DNA of 64,000 nt from Marinifilum flexuosum (GTDB lineage: Bacteria > Bacteroidota > Bacteroidia > Bacteroidales > Marinifilaceae). The translations under genes were made by a program, and so were the position numbers. A model generated the notes under the pieces. It saw only the letters and a list, made by a program, of their open reading frames with translations, was not told the origin of the DNA and made no database searches. Positions within the stretch are counted from its first letter, which is position 1. Every line of letters starts with the position of its first letter. Location of the stretch: NCBI RefSeq assembly GCF_003610555.1, contig NZ_RAPQ01000010.1, forward strand, positions 496,001 through 560,000, given 5' to 3'. Shown here piece after piece: positions 36,201-45,745 of this stretch.

Positions 36201-39200
36201 TCTCACATTGGCAAGATTCGGATTACCTTTTATTCTAACCCTATGTCCTTCTTTTACAGGATTATTACCACTGGATAAATCATTTACAGCAGCATCATAA
36301 ACAGTAAGGTAGTCAACACTTGATCCAACAGATCTCATAGCATCATTACGCAATTGTTTAATGGTTTGGAATAATCTTAGTTTAAAATCAAATCTATTCT
36401 CATCTGGCCAAACTGCTAACCTATCATTTTCATTATCTCCATTATACACACCTGGAGCGGTTAATTTCAAAGGAATTTCATATTCATAGTAGTTATCCTG
36501 ATAATCTGATCCCAATCGAATAAAAGCTGTAACTTCATTATTCCTTATAGGCAAACCACTAATTTCTTCGGCATGAACATCCATTTTAAGCTTTCCATAC
36601 TTACGAATGTCCATACTAAGCGTTTTGTAAGCTCCTTTTCCTTTTCCATTTTCAAGGTCAGTAACTTTTAATAAGATGGCTTGCTCATTCAATTGTATTA
36701 ATTGTGGATTACTAGGATCTACAACTCTATCGATTCCTGGAGGAAGTACATAATTTACTGGCTCTTTTGAGGCATTCTCTTCAATATTAATTGCGGTAAT
36801 ATCAAAGTTTGCATCCGAAATGACTGCATCATCTTTATCCTCATTTAAAGCTTGCTCATACTTTCTCCAATCATCACGAACTAAATCCAAAGTAGCAAAA
36901 CGCATAATTACATCCTCTTCGAATCCTTTAAGAAACATTCTCATGAATCGAATGGAAGTAAAATCCGAAATGCTTCCATACTGATCTTCAAACTCATTAA
37001 CTGGAATTTTGAATTGATACCAATCAACTGTTCCTTGAGTGCCATTTGCCAAATCGACAGTACTGGTAATTTTATCGGTAATAAAATTCTTTCCAACTTC
37101 CATTCCTGTTGGTTCAAGATGTACACGATACTGATAATAAGCTTCTGTTTCACTTAAAGTTTGATCATTATTTATGTCTTCAACATTTGGTAATGTTGTT
37201 GCTGAAGTTGGATAAGGTTCAGTTGACAATTCAGAAGTTGGTGAATTTCCTTCTGGCCCATTATATCTCTTGTATCTTTCCAAGATACCAACTTCATCGG
37301 CATCATAGTCACTACCTCTAAAATAGTGGTAATCATCTCCTGAAGGGTCGTTTATAGCATTTACATAGGCACCTGACCCAACTCCTAAGTTGGCAGATAA
37401 TTCAATTTGCTGAATATACTCATCAAAAAAACTAATTTCTTCTTCAGAGTTAAGCCCATCCAGGCCAACATCCTGATACTTCCTAGCATTCGTATTATTA
37501 TCAAATGCAATTACTTGTGATTGAATTTTAGGAACACGTCCCCAAACTGTATTATCCACCAAAGAAAGATCTTCACTAGTAGGTAAACCATTCTCGAATG
37601 ATTTTCTTGAATCTCTAAGAATATCCTCTGAAACATTACCCAAATTAAAAAATAATTCTCCTCCTTTATGATTCTTATCATATACAAATGGATCCATCAT
37701 CCAGAATTCGATGTATGCAATATTTGCCGCTTCGAAATCGTTGGTTTCTATTCTTCTCATGATCCCTCCCCAACGTGTTTCCGGAGCTTCTAATGTTCCA
37801 TCAGGATTCATCCCTTGTGAAACACCTGCCTGTCCATCTACATCATAATTATAGGGTCCCTTCTCGTCAGGATAATATGCAAGGTTTAAAACCGAAATAT
37901 TCGTTGGAACACCTGATGCTCTTTCTTTATTAGGCCAAATTTCTTCCTCAAAAATCTCACGTACAAAGTGGTTTGACTGTTGTTCCTTATCTGCTTTAAT
38001 ATGCCCTGGAGTTGCCGAATTATTACGCAAGAATAATGGATCAATTACATACCATGCCAATTTTGCACGATTAAAACCATATGCCAAATCACCACTCAAG
38101 TTTCCCTCAGGAAATAGCACATCATTATTTTGAGGAGTACTTGCCAATACCCAAGAACTCAAACTCTTCATATCAATAGAAGTCTGGGTTCCTTCAAAAT
38201 CATCGATATAAGCAGTACCTGAACCTCCAATTGATTTATTGTGTCCTGGTCTTAGTTGTGCAAATTCACCTTCAACCGATATTTTAGAAGGCTCTTTTGT
38301 CTCAATAAATGGCAATTTATCAACCATTCTGGTTAAGAACATCGATTCTGTCTCATAACTTCCATTTAACCCCCAAATGGTATTCGATATTGGCTCATCA
38401 CCAATATTCACCTTCTGAGTTAATGGCTGTTCGGACAAGTGCATCACCGTGGCTCCAAGATTAAAATTATCATTAACCTGATAGTCCATCTGAACACCTA
38501 GAAGGGTTTTGGTTTGAATATTAAACAGTGAATTGTTTTCTGATTCTATACTAATAGGTGTGTTTGACTCCAATAAACTTTGGTTGATAATTTTTACACG
38601 ACCTAAGGTATAATCAACTGTATAATCAATATTTTCGACCAGTTCTCTTCCTCCTGCCTTAACCCTTACCGATCCTGGTTGAACATTTAAAGCATTCAAA
38701 GAAATTTCTGAGCTTGAGGATGATTTGTAACTCCCTTTTAAAGAGTATTTATTCTTCTCAGCAATTTGTTGAGCTTCATTCTGTGTTTTCTCATATAGTT
38801 CCTCGAAGACATACTTATTTGCAATAGCATCATTCCCTATTTTCCCTCTTAAATAAGATCCAAATGGTTCTATAATCGGGAAGATAACTCTACCATTATT
38901 ACTGTAGATAGTGATACCATTAATAAAATCAAACATCCCATCTGAACCTGGGTCTAATTGAGAATTCAACCTATCCAAATTCATAACTTTCAGTAATATC
39001 TCGTTTTTGATATCTCCTTCTGGCAGATAATTAACTTTTGTTCCTGCCTGATCGTTCTGATACATGATGTTCAAAACGAAATCTTCCTGATTTACCTGAT
39101 AAGCTCCGATGTTATAAATATTCTTCATCATCAACTCCCAGGTTGGCAGTTTAGGACTAAGGCTAGTCCCTTTCAAAAGTTTCATTACCAAAGATTGTGG

Positions 39201-40754
39201 TGCACTAACACCATCTGAAGTAAATTCACCAACACGATAAACTTGGCCACGATTAGTATATTCATAAGCAACCGCCAATACTTCATCGGCATTCAGAGCT
39301 TGGTTTAGCGAAATGTATCCCAACTTCTCATTAACAGTATATTCAGAAGGCGAAAGTTTACGAGCATTTTCGACTTTTTCATAGTCTTTACCACTCGTAA
39401 AACCAGGTGCTAAAAGCCCAAGAGTTTCTGTTACTCTATTAACATCTCTAATATCAGAGTATACCTCAGTCATTTGCTGATAAACATCATTTAAATCATT
39501 ATCTGGCAAAACCCCTGTCCCTGTCTGCGAAAAGAGTGTATTACTGATATTTGTAGCATTTTCACCAATATCTACAAAAGCGACTACATTTCTTGAATCC
39601 TGAAAATTAGAAGTTTTATTGGTAACCCAAACTTCAACTTTATTAATCGCTACTGCCGAGTTGATAACTGGCAAATTCTCTAATGCTTTATCATAGGTAT
39701 CGTAAAAATACTTCGATAAGAAAAAGTGACGGTTCGCTTCGTATTGATCAACAGAGATCTCAAACTCATTTTTTTGCGCACCATTTTCCAAATTAACAAC
39801 AGCGGTTTCTCCTTTTTGCTGAGAAAAAACAGATGTAACGCCTAATTTCCCAAATTGCATTTGAGTTTTTACACCAAACAGATTCTGACCTCCAGTAATC
39901 AAAGTATTAGAAATTGGCATAGAAACATTACCTGCCTCCACTTTCTTGATAATCTCATCTTCATCTCCTGTATATTCAAGACGCATCTGGTTTTCGAAAT
40001 CAAAAGTAGCCTCAGTGTTGTAATTCACATCCATCTTCAACTTTTCTCCAACTGTACCTGTAACGTTCATTTGGATTTTTTCATCAAAGTCAAAACTAGT
40101 TGTCTTCCTTAAATTTTCAGGTAAAGTTGGATTTTCAACATTGGTAGTACTAATTCCAAATGTTAATTCTGCAGATCCTTGAGGTTTTATTTTTATCGTA
40201 TTGCTTCCAAAAATCTTATCTATAAACTGACCCCCAAAATTCATATCAGGAACCAATTCATTATTCCCTCCAGCTCCATCGTTTCTACTTCTTTGCATCC
40301 AATAATCTCGAATGGAATTTTCCGCAACATATTGCTCATATTCCTCGGCTGTCATGGTAATTGCACGGCGATAGTTCATATCACCAATGGTTTTTACCAA
40401 TATGTAATTATCAGTTGCAGGATCGTACTTAATAGAAGTTTTAATATTACTCGGATCCTTCAAATACAGCGGAGATTGCTGTTGCGAACCATATTCCAGG
40501 TTATCATTTTCATCATTAAATGGATAACGAAGAGAATCATTCTTTGCGTTTGGATTATCCTTATTAAAAGGTGATCTTGAATTTATAATCCTATTATTTT
40601 CATTTCCTGAACGAAGGATTGTGTCTTGCTGTTGAAATGCACCAAATTCCGAATCAACCTGATAAGCATATGCATTAACCGGTTGACTACTCTTTATTAC
40701 AAAACAAAATATTACTAAACAGAGACTTAGAGTATATTTTAATAGTTTTTTCAA
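33231..40754 (-). CDS. sprA: SprA, type IX secretion system outer-membrane translocon / gliding protein
   Basis: 2507 residues, close to SprA of Flavobacterium johnsoniae (about 2400). SprA forms the very large outer-membrane barrel through which type IX cargo leaves the cell and is needed for gliding. Seen here: an N-terminal signal (LSLCLVIFCFVIKSS), repeated beta-strand-rich blocks over the whole length, and a C-terminus (YPTTTTEFGASIRFTLAN) with barrel-strand pattern. Characteristic stretches include ALNADEVLAVAYEYT and SGTAYIDDFEGTQTSID. The start is TTG at 40752-40754, since an in-frame stop lies immediately before it and no ATG would keep the signal peptide. It follows ruvA (45 nt) and precedes gcvH. 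No other type IX genes are in the window. Confidence 0.96.
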   Translation of the reverse strand: MKKLLKYTLSLCLVIFCFVIKSSQPVNAYAYQVDSEFGAFQQQDTILRSGNENNRIINSRSPFNKDNPNAKNDSLRYPFNDENDNLEYGSQQQSPLYLKDPSNIKTSIKYDPATDNYILVKTIGDMNYRRAITMTAEEYEQYVAENSIRDYWMQRSRNDGAGGNNELVPDMNFGGQFIDKIFGSNTIKIKPQGSAELTFGISTTNVENPTLPENLRKTTSFDFDEKIQMNVTGTVGEKLKMDVNYNTEATFDFENQMRLEYTGDEDEIIKKVEAGNVSMPISNTLITGGQNLFGVKTQMQFGKLGVTSVFSQQKGETAVVNLENGAQKNEFEISVDQYEANRHFFLSKYFYDTYDKALENLPVINSAVAINKVEVWVTNKTSNFQDSRNVVAFVDIGENATNISNTLFSQTGTGVLPDNDLNDVYQQMTEVYSDIRDVNRVTETLGLLAPGFTSGKDYEKVENARKLSPSEYTVNEKLGYISLNQALNADEVLAVAYEYTNRGQVYRVGEFTSDGVSAPQSLVMKLLKGTSLSPKLPTWELMMKNIYNIGAYQVNQEDFVLNIMYQNDQAGTKVNYLPEGDIKNEILLKVMNLDRLNSQLDPGSDGMFDFINGITIYSNNGRVIFPIIEPFGSYLRGKIGNDAIANKYVFEELYEKTQNEAQQIAEKNKYSLKGSYKSSSSSEISLNALNVQPGSVRVKAGGRELVENIDYTVDYTLGRVKIINQSLLESNTPISIESENNSLFNIQTKTLLGVQMDYQVNDNFNLGATVMHLSEQPLTQKVNIGDEPISNTIWGLNGSYETESMFLTRMVDKLPFIETKEPSKISVEGEFAQLRPGHNKSIGGSGTAYIDDFEGTQTSIDMKSLSSWVLASTPQNNDVLFPEGNLSGDLAYGFNRAKLAWYVIDPLFLRNNSATPGHIKADKEQQSNHFVREIFEEEIWPNKERASGVPTNISVLNLAYYPDEKGPYNYDVDGQAGVSQGMNPDGTLEAPETRWGGIMRRIETNDFEAANIAYIEFWMMDPFVYDKNHKGGELFFNLGNVSEDILRDSRKSFENGLPTSEDLSLVDNTVWGRVPKIQSQVIAFDNNTNARKYQDVGLDGLNSEEEISFFDEYIQQIELSANLGVGSGAYVNAINDPSGDDYHYFRGSDYDADEVGILERYKRYNGPEGNSPTSELSTEPYPTSATTLPNVEDINNDQTLSETEAYYQYRVHLEPTGMEVGKNFITDKITSTVDLANGTQGTVDWYQFKIPVNEFEDQYGSISDFTSIRFMRMFLKGFEEDVIMRFATLDLVRDDWRKYEQALNEDKDDAVISDANFDITAINIEENASKEPVNYVLPPGIDRVVDPSNPQLIQLNEQAILLKVTDLENGKGKGAYKTLSMDIRKYGKLKMDVHAEEISGLPIRNNEVTAFIRLGSDYQDNYYEYEIPLKLTAPGVYNGDNENDRLAVWPDENRFDFKLRLFQTIKQLRNDAMRSVGSSVDYLTVYDAAVNDLSSGNNPVKEGHRVRIKGNPNLANVRTIMIGIKNPLEDITGSDDNQPKSVEVWMNELRLSDFDEDGGWAANLRVTTKLADLGTVTWSGSQITSGFGGIEDGVNERYKDDIFQYDFSASLELGKFFPEKSGVRIPMYYAISEETVTPEYDPLDPDIPLDIALENAENKEEREEIKHRAQEYTKRKSFNLTNVRIEKQEGKAKLLDVSNLSMTYSYNETYSRDVNTTLDLEKNYRGVLSYNYTERPKIVQPFKKVKAFQKPMFRLLKDFNFYYLPTQLSFRSDIQRYYHEIEKRNIEEPGLKIDPSYDKDFIWYRYYDLKYNLTKGLKFDFSATNTSRIDEPDGIVDKHRDRDAYEIWKDSIWNNLMDGGRNIKYHHKFNVTYTVPINKIPLFNWTSLNARYSGAYDWNAGAITADTIELGNTIRNSNNIQLNGQLKMTSLYNKVGILKKINRKYNSNRKYKKKTKSYKKVNYDGKVDELKAGVPVSIYHKLMTEDITIRAYDKLGKEVKIKVKPVTGNRAKITASRTVKDVRVRVTGKVTEKDNVFAVIGENFLRTLMSVRNISVNYSEINSTTLPGYLPQTNYFGGESFNGTKAPGFGFLTGQQDKNFARRAADKGWITTDPTMNDPYVMSHTQNFSIRSTIEPFKGLKIDLTANRNYSRNRSEYYIYDKDNDRFSNENLVKSGNFSMSFLSLKSAFFTIGNTGDYSSEYFNKFLENRKSESLRLAQQRYGASYEDEEIMDGDKGTGYYNGFTSTSQEVLIPAFLKAYGNVGSGFNKLFPGIAKMKPNWRVSFEGLSKIPFIRRYFKSINLSHAYTSTYDVGSYTTNLSAEVDEDGFLEINKITGNFYNLYDVNSISINEQFNPLINVDMIWKNNFSTSFEIKRTRNLILSLSNTQLTEVASNEMIFGMGYRFDNFGMIIGSGSRQKKYNSDLNLRADLSVRKNSTIIRKIVDEVDQLTSGQKVVTLKFSADYVLSNRFNLRLYYDRIVNTPYVSLSYPTTTTEFGASIRFTLAN

Positions 40755-40799
40755 TTAAGTTAGATTTCCTTAGGTTAGTAAAGCAAATACGTTTTTAGT

Positions 40800-41381
40800 T
40801 TACAATTGTTTCAGAGCTAATTTTATTAAATCCTCAACATTTGATGTTGGATTAGCAGTATAAATTTTATCAACTACTTTATAAGCTGCATTCTTTGCAA
40901 AACCCAACATCACTAAAGCAGATAACGCTTCTTCTTTGTTGGTATTGTCTTGCGGAAGTGAAATTTCTAATATCTCCGATTCTTTTCCTAGCTTATCCTT
41001 TAATTCAATTATAATTCGTTGTGCAGATTTTGCTCCAATACCTTTTACTCCTTGTAAAGTTTTGGCATTATTCGACAAGATTGCCGTTTGAATTTCGGCC
41101 GGGCTTAAAGAAGAAATCATTACTCTGGCAGTATTTACACCAACTCCTGACACAGAAATTAAATGACGGAAAATTTCTCTTTCTCTGGTATCTATAAAAC
41201 CGTATAACATATGAGCATCTTCACGAACCACTTGATGAAGGTACAATTGAACAGTTTTTTGTCCTGATAACTGACTGTATGTGTTTAATGAAATATGAAT
41301 AAAATATCCAATGCCATTATTTTCTATAATAGCTGATGTTGGTGTTAAATCGGCGAGTTCACCTTTAATGTACTCAAACAT
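40800..41381 (-). CDS. ruvA: Holliday junction branch migration protein RuvA
   Basis: 193 residues: N-terminal OB-fold (1-62, MFEYIKGELADLTPTSAIIE), tandem helix-hairpin-helix region (65-140, SVSGVGVNTARVMIS and LQGVKGIGAKSAQRIIIELKD), and a C-terminal RuvB-contact domain (150-193). RuvA binds four-way junctions and loads RuvB. It is the gene before sprA, a neighbourhood common in this phylum. Confidence 0.97.
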   Translation of the reverse strand: MFEYIKGELADLTPTSAIIENNGIGYFIHISLNTYSQLSGQKTVQLYLHQVVREDAHMLYGFIDTREREIFRHLISVSGVGVNTARVMISSLSPAEIQTAILSNNAKTLQGVKGIGAKSAQRIIIELKDKLGKESEILEISLPQDNTNKEEALSALVMLGFAKNAAYKVVDKIYTANPTSNVEDLIKLALKQL

Positions 41382-41478
41382 AAATTAAGAATTAGATTAT
41401 TCTGGGAATTTAAGGATTTTAAAATATGCAAAATTATGCAATTTTAATAATGAAAGATAGGCTTTTAACAAAAAAAGA

Positions 41479-41505
41479 AAGAGCGATTAACATTTAACCG
41501 CTCTT
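41479..41505 (-). terminator. Rho-independent terminator after pdxA
   Basis: AAGAGCG-TTAA and TTAA-CGCTCTT pair with one mismatch; on the minus strand it is followed by TTCTTTTTTT. Confidence 0.85.
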
Positions 41506-41526
41506 ATTATAATTTTGTTAATTCTT

Positions 41527-42585
41527 TTATTGCACGTTTTTCACATTCTCAGCAGGCTTAAGAGGATCTTTACTTATCTGCTTATACATGCGTCTGTTTT
41601 TATGAATATCCAACGCCAAATACAATGCTTCGCGGAAAGAAATTTCCGAAGCAACATTAGTTCCAGCAATTGAATAAGCTGTTCCGTGAGCTGGCGAAGT
41701 TCTTACTCCTGAAAGCCCCGCCGTAAAGTTAACGCCTGAATCGAAAGCTAATGCTTTAAATGGAGCTAATCCCTGATCATGATACATCGCTAAAATCGCA
41801 TCAAATTTTGTATAGTCATCCGAGCCAAAAAAGCCATCAGCAGGAAATGGTCCCAAAGCCATAATTCCATTTTCTCTTGCCGAATCAAGAGCAGGAATAA
41901 TAATCTCTTGCTCTTCTGTACCAATCAAACCATTATCACCTGCATGAGGATTAAGGCTTAGAACAGCAATTTTTGGTTTTTGAATTCCAAAATCTTTTAA
42001 TAATGATGCATTTAAAATCTCAAGCTTTTCAACAATTGCCTCTTTGGTGATTTTTTCAGGAACTTTTGAAATTGGCACATGACCAGCAACCACACCAACT
42101 CTAAGTTTATCACTAAGTAATAACATTAATGATTTTCCAGATTCCAACTTCGCTTCCAAATATTCCGTATGACCAGGAAATTCAAAATCTTTCGACTGAA
42201 TGTTCTTTTTATTTATTGGTGCAGTAATTAGAACATCAATTGCTCCTTTTTTCAAATCCGCAACAGCGGATTCTAATGCTTGAAAGGCAGAAGTACCAGC
42301 AGCATTTGTTGATTTTCCAAGCTCTACTTTAATATTCTCGTCAACACAATTAATGATATTTGCACGCTTAGGGTGTGCTTCATGTGCTTCTTTAATATTA
42401 TTCAAGCTAAAATTATCGATATTTAGTGCTTTACGATGATAAGCTGCAACTTTTGGAGAGCCATAAATAATAGGAGTACAAAGTTCAAACAATCTATTAT
42501 CCATTAAAGTTTTAATGATTACTTCATAACCAATTCCATTAATATCACCGTGAGTTATTCCGACCTTTATTTTGGTATTCTTCAT
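41527..42585 (-). CDS. pdxA: 4-hydroxythreonine-4-phosphate dehydrogenase PdxA
   Basis: 352 residues from the ATG at 42585 (MKNTKIKVGITHGDINGIGY); the frame is open 18 codons more but without family similarity. PdxA oxidises 4-phosphohydroxythreonine in the DXP-dependent route to vitamin B6. Visible motifs are HGDINGIG (usual GDP-GIG), FPGHTEYL, the metal-binding GHVPISKV and SLNPHAGDNGLIGTEE stretches, and MYHDQGLAPFKALAF near residue 270. The DXP it depends on is also the substrate of Dxr in this window, though the genes are apart. Confidence 0.95.
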   Translation of the reverse strand: MKNTKIKVGITHGDINGIGYEVIIKTLMDNRLFELCTPIIYGSPKVAAYHRKALNIDNFSLNNIKEAHEAHPKRANIINCVDENIKVELGKSTNAAGTSAFQALESAVADLKKGAIDVLITAPINKKNIQSKDFEFPGHTEYLEAKLESGKSLMLLLSDKLRVGVVAGHVPISKVPEKITKEAIVEKLEILNASLLKDFGIQKPKIAVLSLNPHAGDNGLIGTEEQEIIIPALDSARENGIMALGPFPADGFFGSDDYTKFDAILAMYHDQGLAPFKALAFDSGVNFTAGLSGVRTSPAHGTAYSIAGTNVASEISFREALYLALDIHKNRRMYKQISKDPLKPAENVKNVQ

Positions 42586-42765
42586 GAGTTTAAAGTATTT
42601 GGTTTGATATGTGTTACTTGTCAAACTCAAGTTAATCACACCTCAAACAGTATTAGAACTTAATCAGTTCACAAGTGCAAGATATTGTATTCCAAATAAA
42701 AACTTAGCTTGCGACTACAAAAATAGAAAGAATCCCTTAATCCTAACTATCTTTTTAATGATTCC

Positions 42766-44205
42766 TTATGATTGGTAATTTTTTATAAAATCGTACAACA
42801 AACGAACACCAACACCAGTGCCGCCTTTTCCTCGGTAATTATCAGTTGCGCCAAGGAAAGCAGGTCCTGCAATATCGATATGAACCCAAGGATAGTCTGT
42901 AAAGTGTTCAAGAAATTTCCCGGCAGTTATAGCTCCTCCATCACGACCACCAATATTTTTCAAATCTGCAATATCTGATTTTATTAACTCTCCGTATTCT
43001 TCCCAAAATGGAAACTCTACCACTCTTTCATAAGTCTTGTTTCCTGAATTTTTAAGTTGTTCCATTTTATCCGCACTTTCTTCATTCCCCATGGCTACAA
43101 CACCATACTTGCCAATTGCAACCGCAGCAGCTCCTGTTAAAGTTGCCAAATCTACTACAAATTCAGGCTCATATTTTTTTGCATAGCTTAATGCATCAGC
43201 AAGAATTAATCTTCCTTCGGCATCGGTATTTAATACCTCTACATTTAGTCCATTATACATTTGAATAATATCTCCCGGAGCATAGGCATTTCCTCCAGGA
43301 CGATTGTCTGTAGCAGGAATTAAACCAATTACATGAACAGGAAGTTTTGCTTTTGCAATTGCATACAATGCCCCTGCAACGGATGCAGCTCCTCCCATAT
43401 CAGATTTCATTAAATCCATACTGTCCTTGGTTGGCTTTAAACTCAAACCACCTGTATCGTAAACAATGCCTTTACCAACAAAGACAATGGGATTTGTATT
43501 CTTTGCATCTTCAGGCTTCCACTCTAAAATCGAAAAAGTTGGTTCATCAATACTTCCCTTATTTACAGCCAAAAGACCTCCCATTTTCAAGCTTTGAATT
43601 TTAGTCTTTTCAAAAACTTCCACACTAAAGCCTGATTCATCAGCCATTCTCTTGATCTCCTCGCTTAACTTTTGCGCAGTTAGATAACTTAATGGTTCAT
43701 TTACCAGATTACGTGCATGTTTTACCGCTTCGCATACTGATTGTAACTCTTCAATGTCTTTTTCATCCAACACATCGCTCTGAACATGAACTTTACTAAG
43801 ACTATGTTTTACTTTTTTAGTTTCCCTTAAATATCTTATAAACTGATAGTTGCTTAGAGACAACCCTTCAAGAATTGGTAAAGTCAATTCTTTGCTCATA
43901 GAAAAATCAACAACTGCAAGTTCTGAGATTTTACTTTCTTGAACTTTTGAATGAAGAGAATTACCAAGCTTTCTCATCTTCTCATAATCCTTGTATTCAA
44001 GTTCTTCTTTAGAGTTTACATGAACGAAAACTTTTCGGGTATATTGATTTATTTCAATAAGCGAAGATTCATTCTCTACTTGCTCAATAAGATATTGAAT
44101 TTCGTTTTCGGCAAGAGGAAGATTTTTGTAGTTTTTAATGCTTGTCAAGTAAAATACATTCTTTGTTTCTACTGAAATATTCGGTGTAAGTAAATCTATA
44201 TTCAT
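42766..44205 (-). CDS. pepA: leucyl aminopeptidase, family M17
   Basis: 479 residues. C-terminal catalytic domain with the M17 signature NTDAEGRLILADAL near residue 330 and metal/active-site stretches VGKGIVYDTGGLSLKP and MKSDMGGAASVAGALYAIAK. The N-terminal 160 residues are the weakly conserved hexamer-forming domain. It removes N-terminal amino acids from peptides in the cytoplasm. Alone on its strand, with a terminator-bounded neighbour upstream. Confidence 0.94.
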   Translation of the reverse strand: MNIDLLTPNISVETKNVFYLTSIKNYKNLPLAENEIQYLIEQVENESSLIEINQYTRKVFVHVNSKEELEYKDYEKMRKLGNSLHSKVQESKISELAVVDFSMSKELTLPILEGLSLSNYQFIRYLRETKKVKHSLSKVHVQSDVLDEKDIEELQSVCEAVKHARNLVNEPLSYLTAQKLSEEIKRMADESGFSVEVFEKTKIQSLKMGGLLAVNKGSIDEPTFSILEWKPEDAKNTNPIVFVGKGIVYDTGGLSLKPTKDSMDLMKSDMGGAASVAGALYAIAKAKLPVHVIGLIPATDNRPGGNAYAPGDIIQMYNGLNVEVLNTDAEGRLILADALSYAKKYEPEFVVDLATLTGAAAVAIGKYGVVAMGNEESADKMEQLKNSGNKTYERVVEFPFWEEYGELIKSDIADLKNIGGRDGGAITAGKFLEHFTDYPWVHIDIAGPAFLGATDNYRGKGGTGVGVRLLYDFIKNYQS

Positions 44206-44307
44206 GTATTAATTTTTAAGTTGAAATGGGTTTTGTGTGAAAACCAATTTTGAAGTTAAGTAAAAATACTAAAAATCTTTTCTTTGCTTCAAATCTGTCC
44301 AAAAGAA

Positions 44308-44333
44308 AAACCGTAGCTCTGCAGCTACGGTTT
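44308..44333 (-). terminator. Rho-independent terminator
   Basis: AAACCGTAGCT-CTGC-AGCTACGGTTT, with TTCTTTT on the minus strand. Ends the lytic transglycosylase cluster. Confidence 0.9.
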
Positions 44334-44337
44334 CTTT

Positions 44338-44718
44338 TTATAATTTATCCGGATTCTCTTTAAAGTAATTTCTTATCAGAACTTTTTTCAGTTCCCGAAG
44401 AATCACCAATTCGGCAAGAAGATCTGATTTTGGCACATCAGGATATTGCGCCTCGGCTTGCATAACTTGCTTTTCACTCAAATCAATCTGATAAAGCAAT
44501 AAAACTAAGCGGTGGTAATCTCGATCCAAGAGCCAAATTAAATGTTCTTTCAATTGAGAAAACAATTCCTCATACGCATAATCCACTTCGCCCGAAAATT
44601 GCACCTCTAAACCAAATTGAGCGAAATCTTTCTCAATTTGTGCAGCAACTTGTCGAATTATTTCTTCGCGATTACGATATGGTTCGATGCTTAAATTTTT
44701 ATAATCGGGCAAATTCAT
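44338..44718 (-). CDS. conserved hypothetical protein
   Basis: 126 residues, soluble, mostly helical, acidic and Leu-rich. I do not recognise a named domain. It begins MNLPDYKNLSIEPYRNREEI and has a middle stretch HLIWLLDRDYHRLVLLLYQI that could form an interaction helix. It starts 3 nt after the DUF4837 gene and is therefore co-transcribed with it and the lytic transglycosylase. Cytoplasmic; function unknown. Confidence 0.75.
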   Translation of the reverse strand: MNLPDYKNLSIEPYRNREEIIRQVAAQIEKDFAQFGLEVQFSGEVDYAYEELFSQLKEHLIWLLDRDYHRLVLLLYQIDLSEKQVMQAEAQYPDVPKSDLLAELVILRELKKVLIRNYFKENPDKL

Positions 44719-44721
44719 TTC

Positions 44722-45717
44722 TTACTTAGTGGTATTATCGTATGAATACATGATTGCTTCCAACTCACGCAACATTTCACGTTTATTATTATTAGGATAA
44801 TAAACGTAAGAGTCCATACAGATTACTCTATTATTCTTTTCATCAAGAAAGGTCACACTTACAAATGGACCACCCATGAAGTCGTTCTCTACTTGCCAAA
44901 GTCCACGAGTTTCATAGGCATAGTTTCCTCCAAAATCAAATTGTCTGGAAAGAATCGGATACGACATTTCAGTTGCCATATAACTTCCCTTTGAAGGTCC
45001 AGGAACATATTTTTTCAATAAATTATTTCTTCTTTTAATAATCTGATCTTTTGAGAACATATCTTCTGAAAGGTAGTCATATGAGTAGATAAACATTCCC
45101 TGGCTGGTTGTTGGTGTTTCATTGCTTACCCAAAGAAAATCAGGCTCATCTTTATTGATTTTATATCCAGATGGAAACGAAAGTGTAAATTGATATTTTG
45201 ATTTTACTTTCTCGAAGATTTCCTGAACTACATTTCTTCTAAATGTTTTGATTTTTCTATTTCTCTCTCCCAATAGGAAATAAGCAACAATTTTATTTCT
45301 ATTCTCTTGCAATAATTCAATCATTGCTTTATTGTTTTTTGCTTCAATCTTCATGAATGACTGAGTCTTGGCATAAAGTTCATCCTTAACAGCAAGATTG
45401 CTTTTTTTCACTTTAGCAGAAACTCTAAGATCCAAGATACTACGATGAGTTTTAAACATACTGCTAAAAGCATTGTGGTTGATATGAATAACATCCAAAA
45501 CAGACTCATCTTGTGGCAATCCCAACTGGGTGTCATTAAGAATTGATTTTAGTGTATCCCCCACTGCACTTTCCCACAATGCATCGTTTATCAAAACCAA
45601 AACCTCACCAGACCCTCCAGTTACAACTGGTCTTAATCCTTTTGTTGTCTTTTTACAAGACACTGCACTTACTATAATAAGCGCACAAAGAAGTGTTATA
45701 TTTATTATTTTTTTCAT
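44722..45717 (-). CDS. DUF4837 family lipoprotein
   Basis: 331 residues. Lipobox IIVSAVSC with Cys21. The start of the mature part, VVTGGSGEVLVLINDALWES, is typical of DUF4837, a family seen mainly in Bacteroidota and of unknown function. The rest is mixed alpha/beta with a conserved-looking FRRNVVQEIFEKVKSKYQF region and GGPFVSVTFLDEKNNRVI near the end. Probably facing the periplasm from a membrane. 28 nt after the transglycosylase gene, so a cell-envelope role is plausible. Confidence 0.85.
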   Translation of the reverse strand: MKKIINITLLCALIIVSAVSCKKTTKGLRPVVTGGSGEVLVLINDALWESAVGDTLKSILNDTQLGLPQDESVLDVIHINHNAFSSMFKTHRSILDLRVSAKVKKSNLAVKDELYAKTQSFMKIEAKNNKAMIELLQENRNKIVAYFLLGERNRKIKTFRRNVVQEIFEKVKSKYQFTLSFPSGYKINKDEPDFLWVSNETPTTSQGMFIYSYDYLSEDMFSKDQIIKRRNNLLKKYVPGPSKGSYMATEMSYPILSRQFDFGGNYAYETRGLWQVENDFMGGPFVSVTFLDEKNNRVICMDSYVYYPNNNKREMLRELEAIMYSYDNTTK

Positions 45718-45745
45718 AATTAGATGTTTATTTGGAATTCATTTA

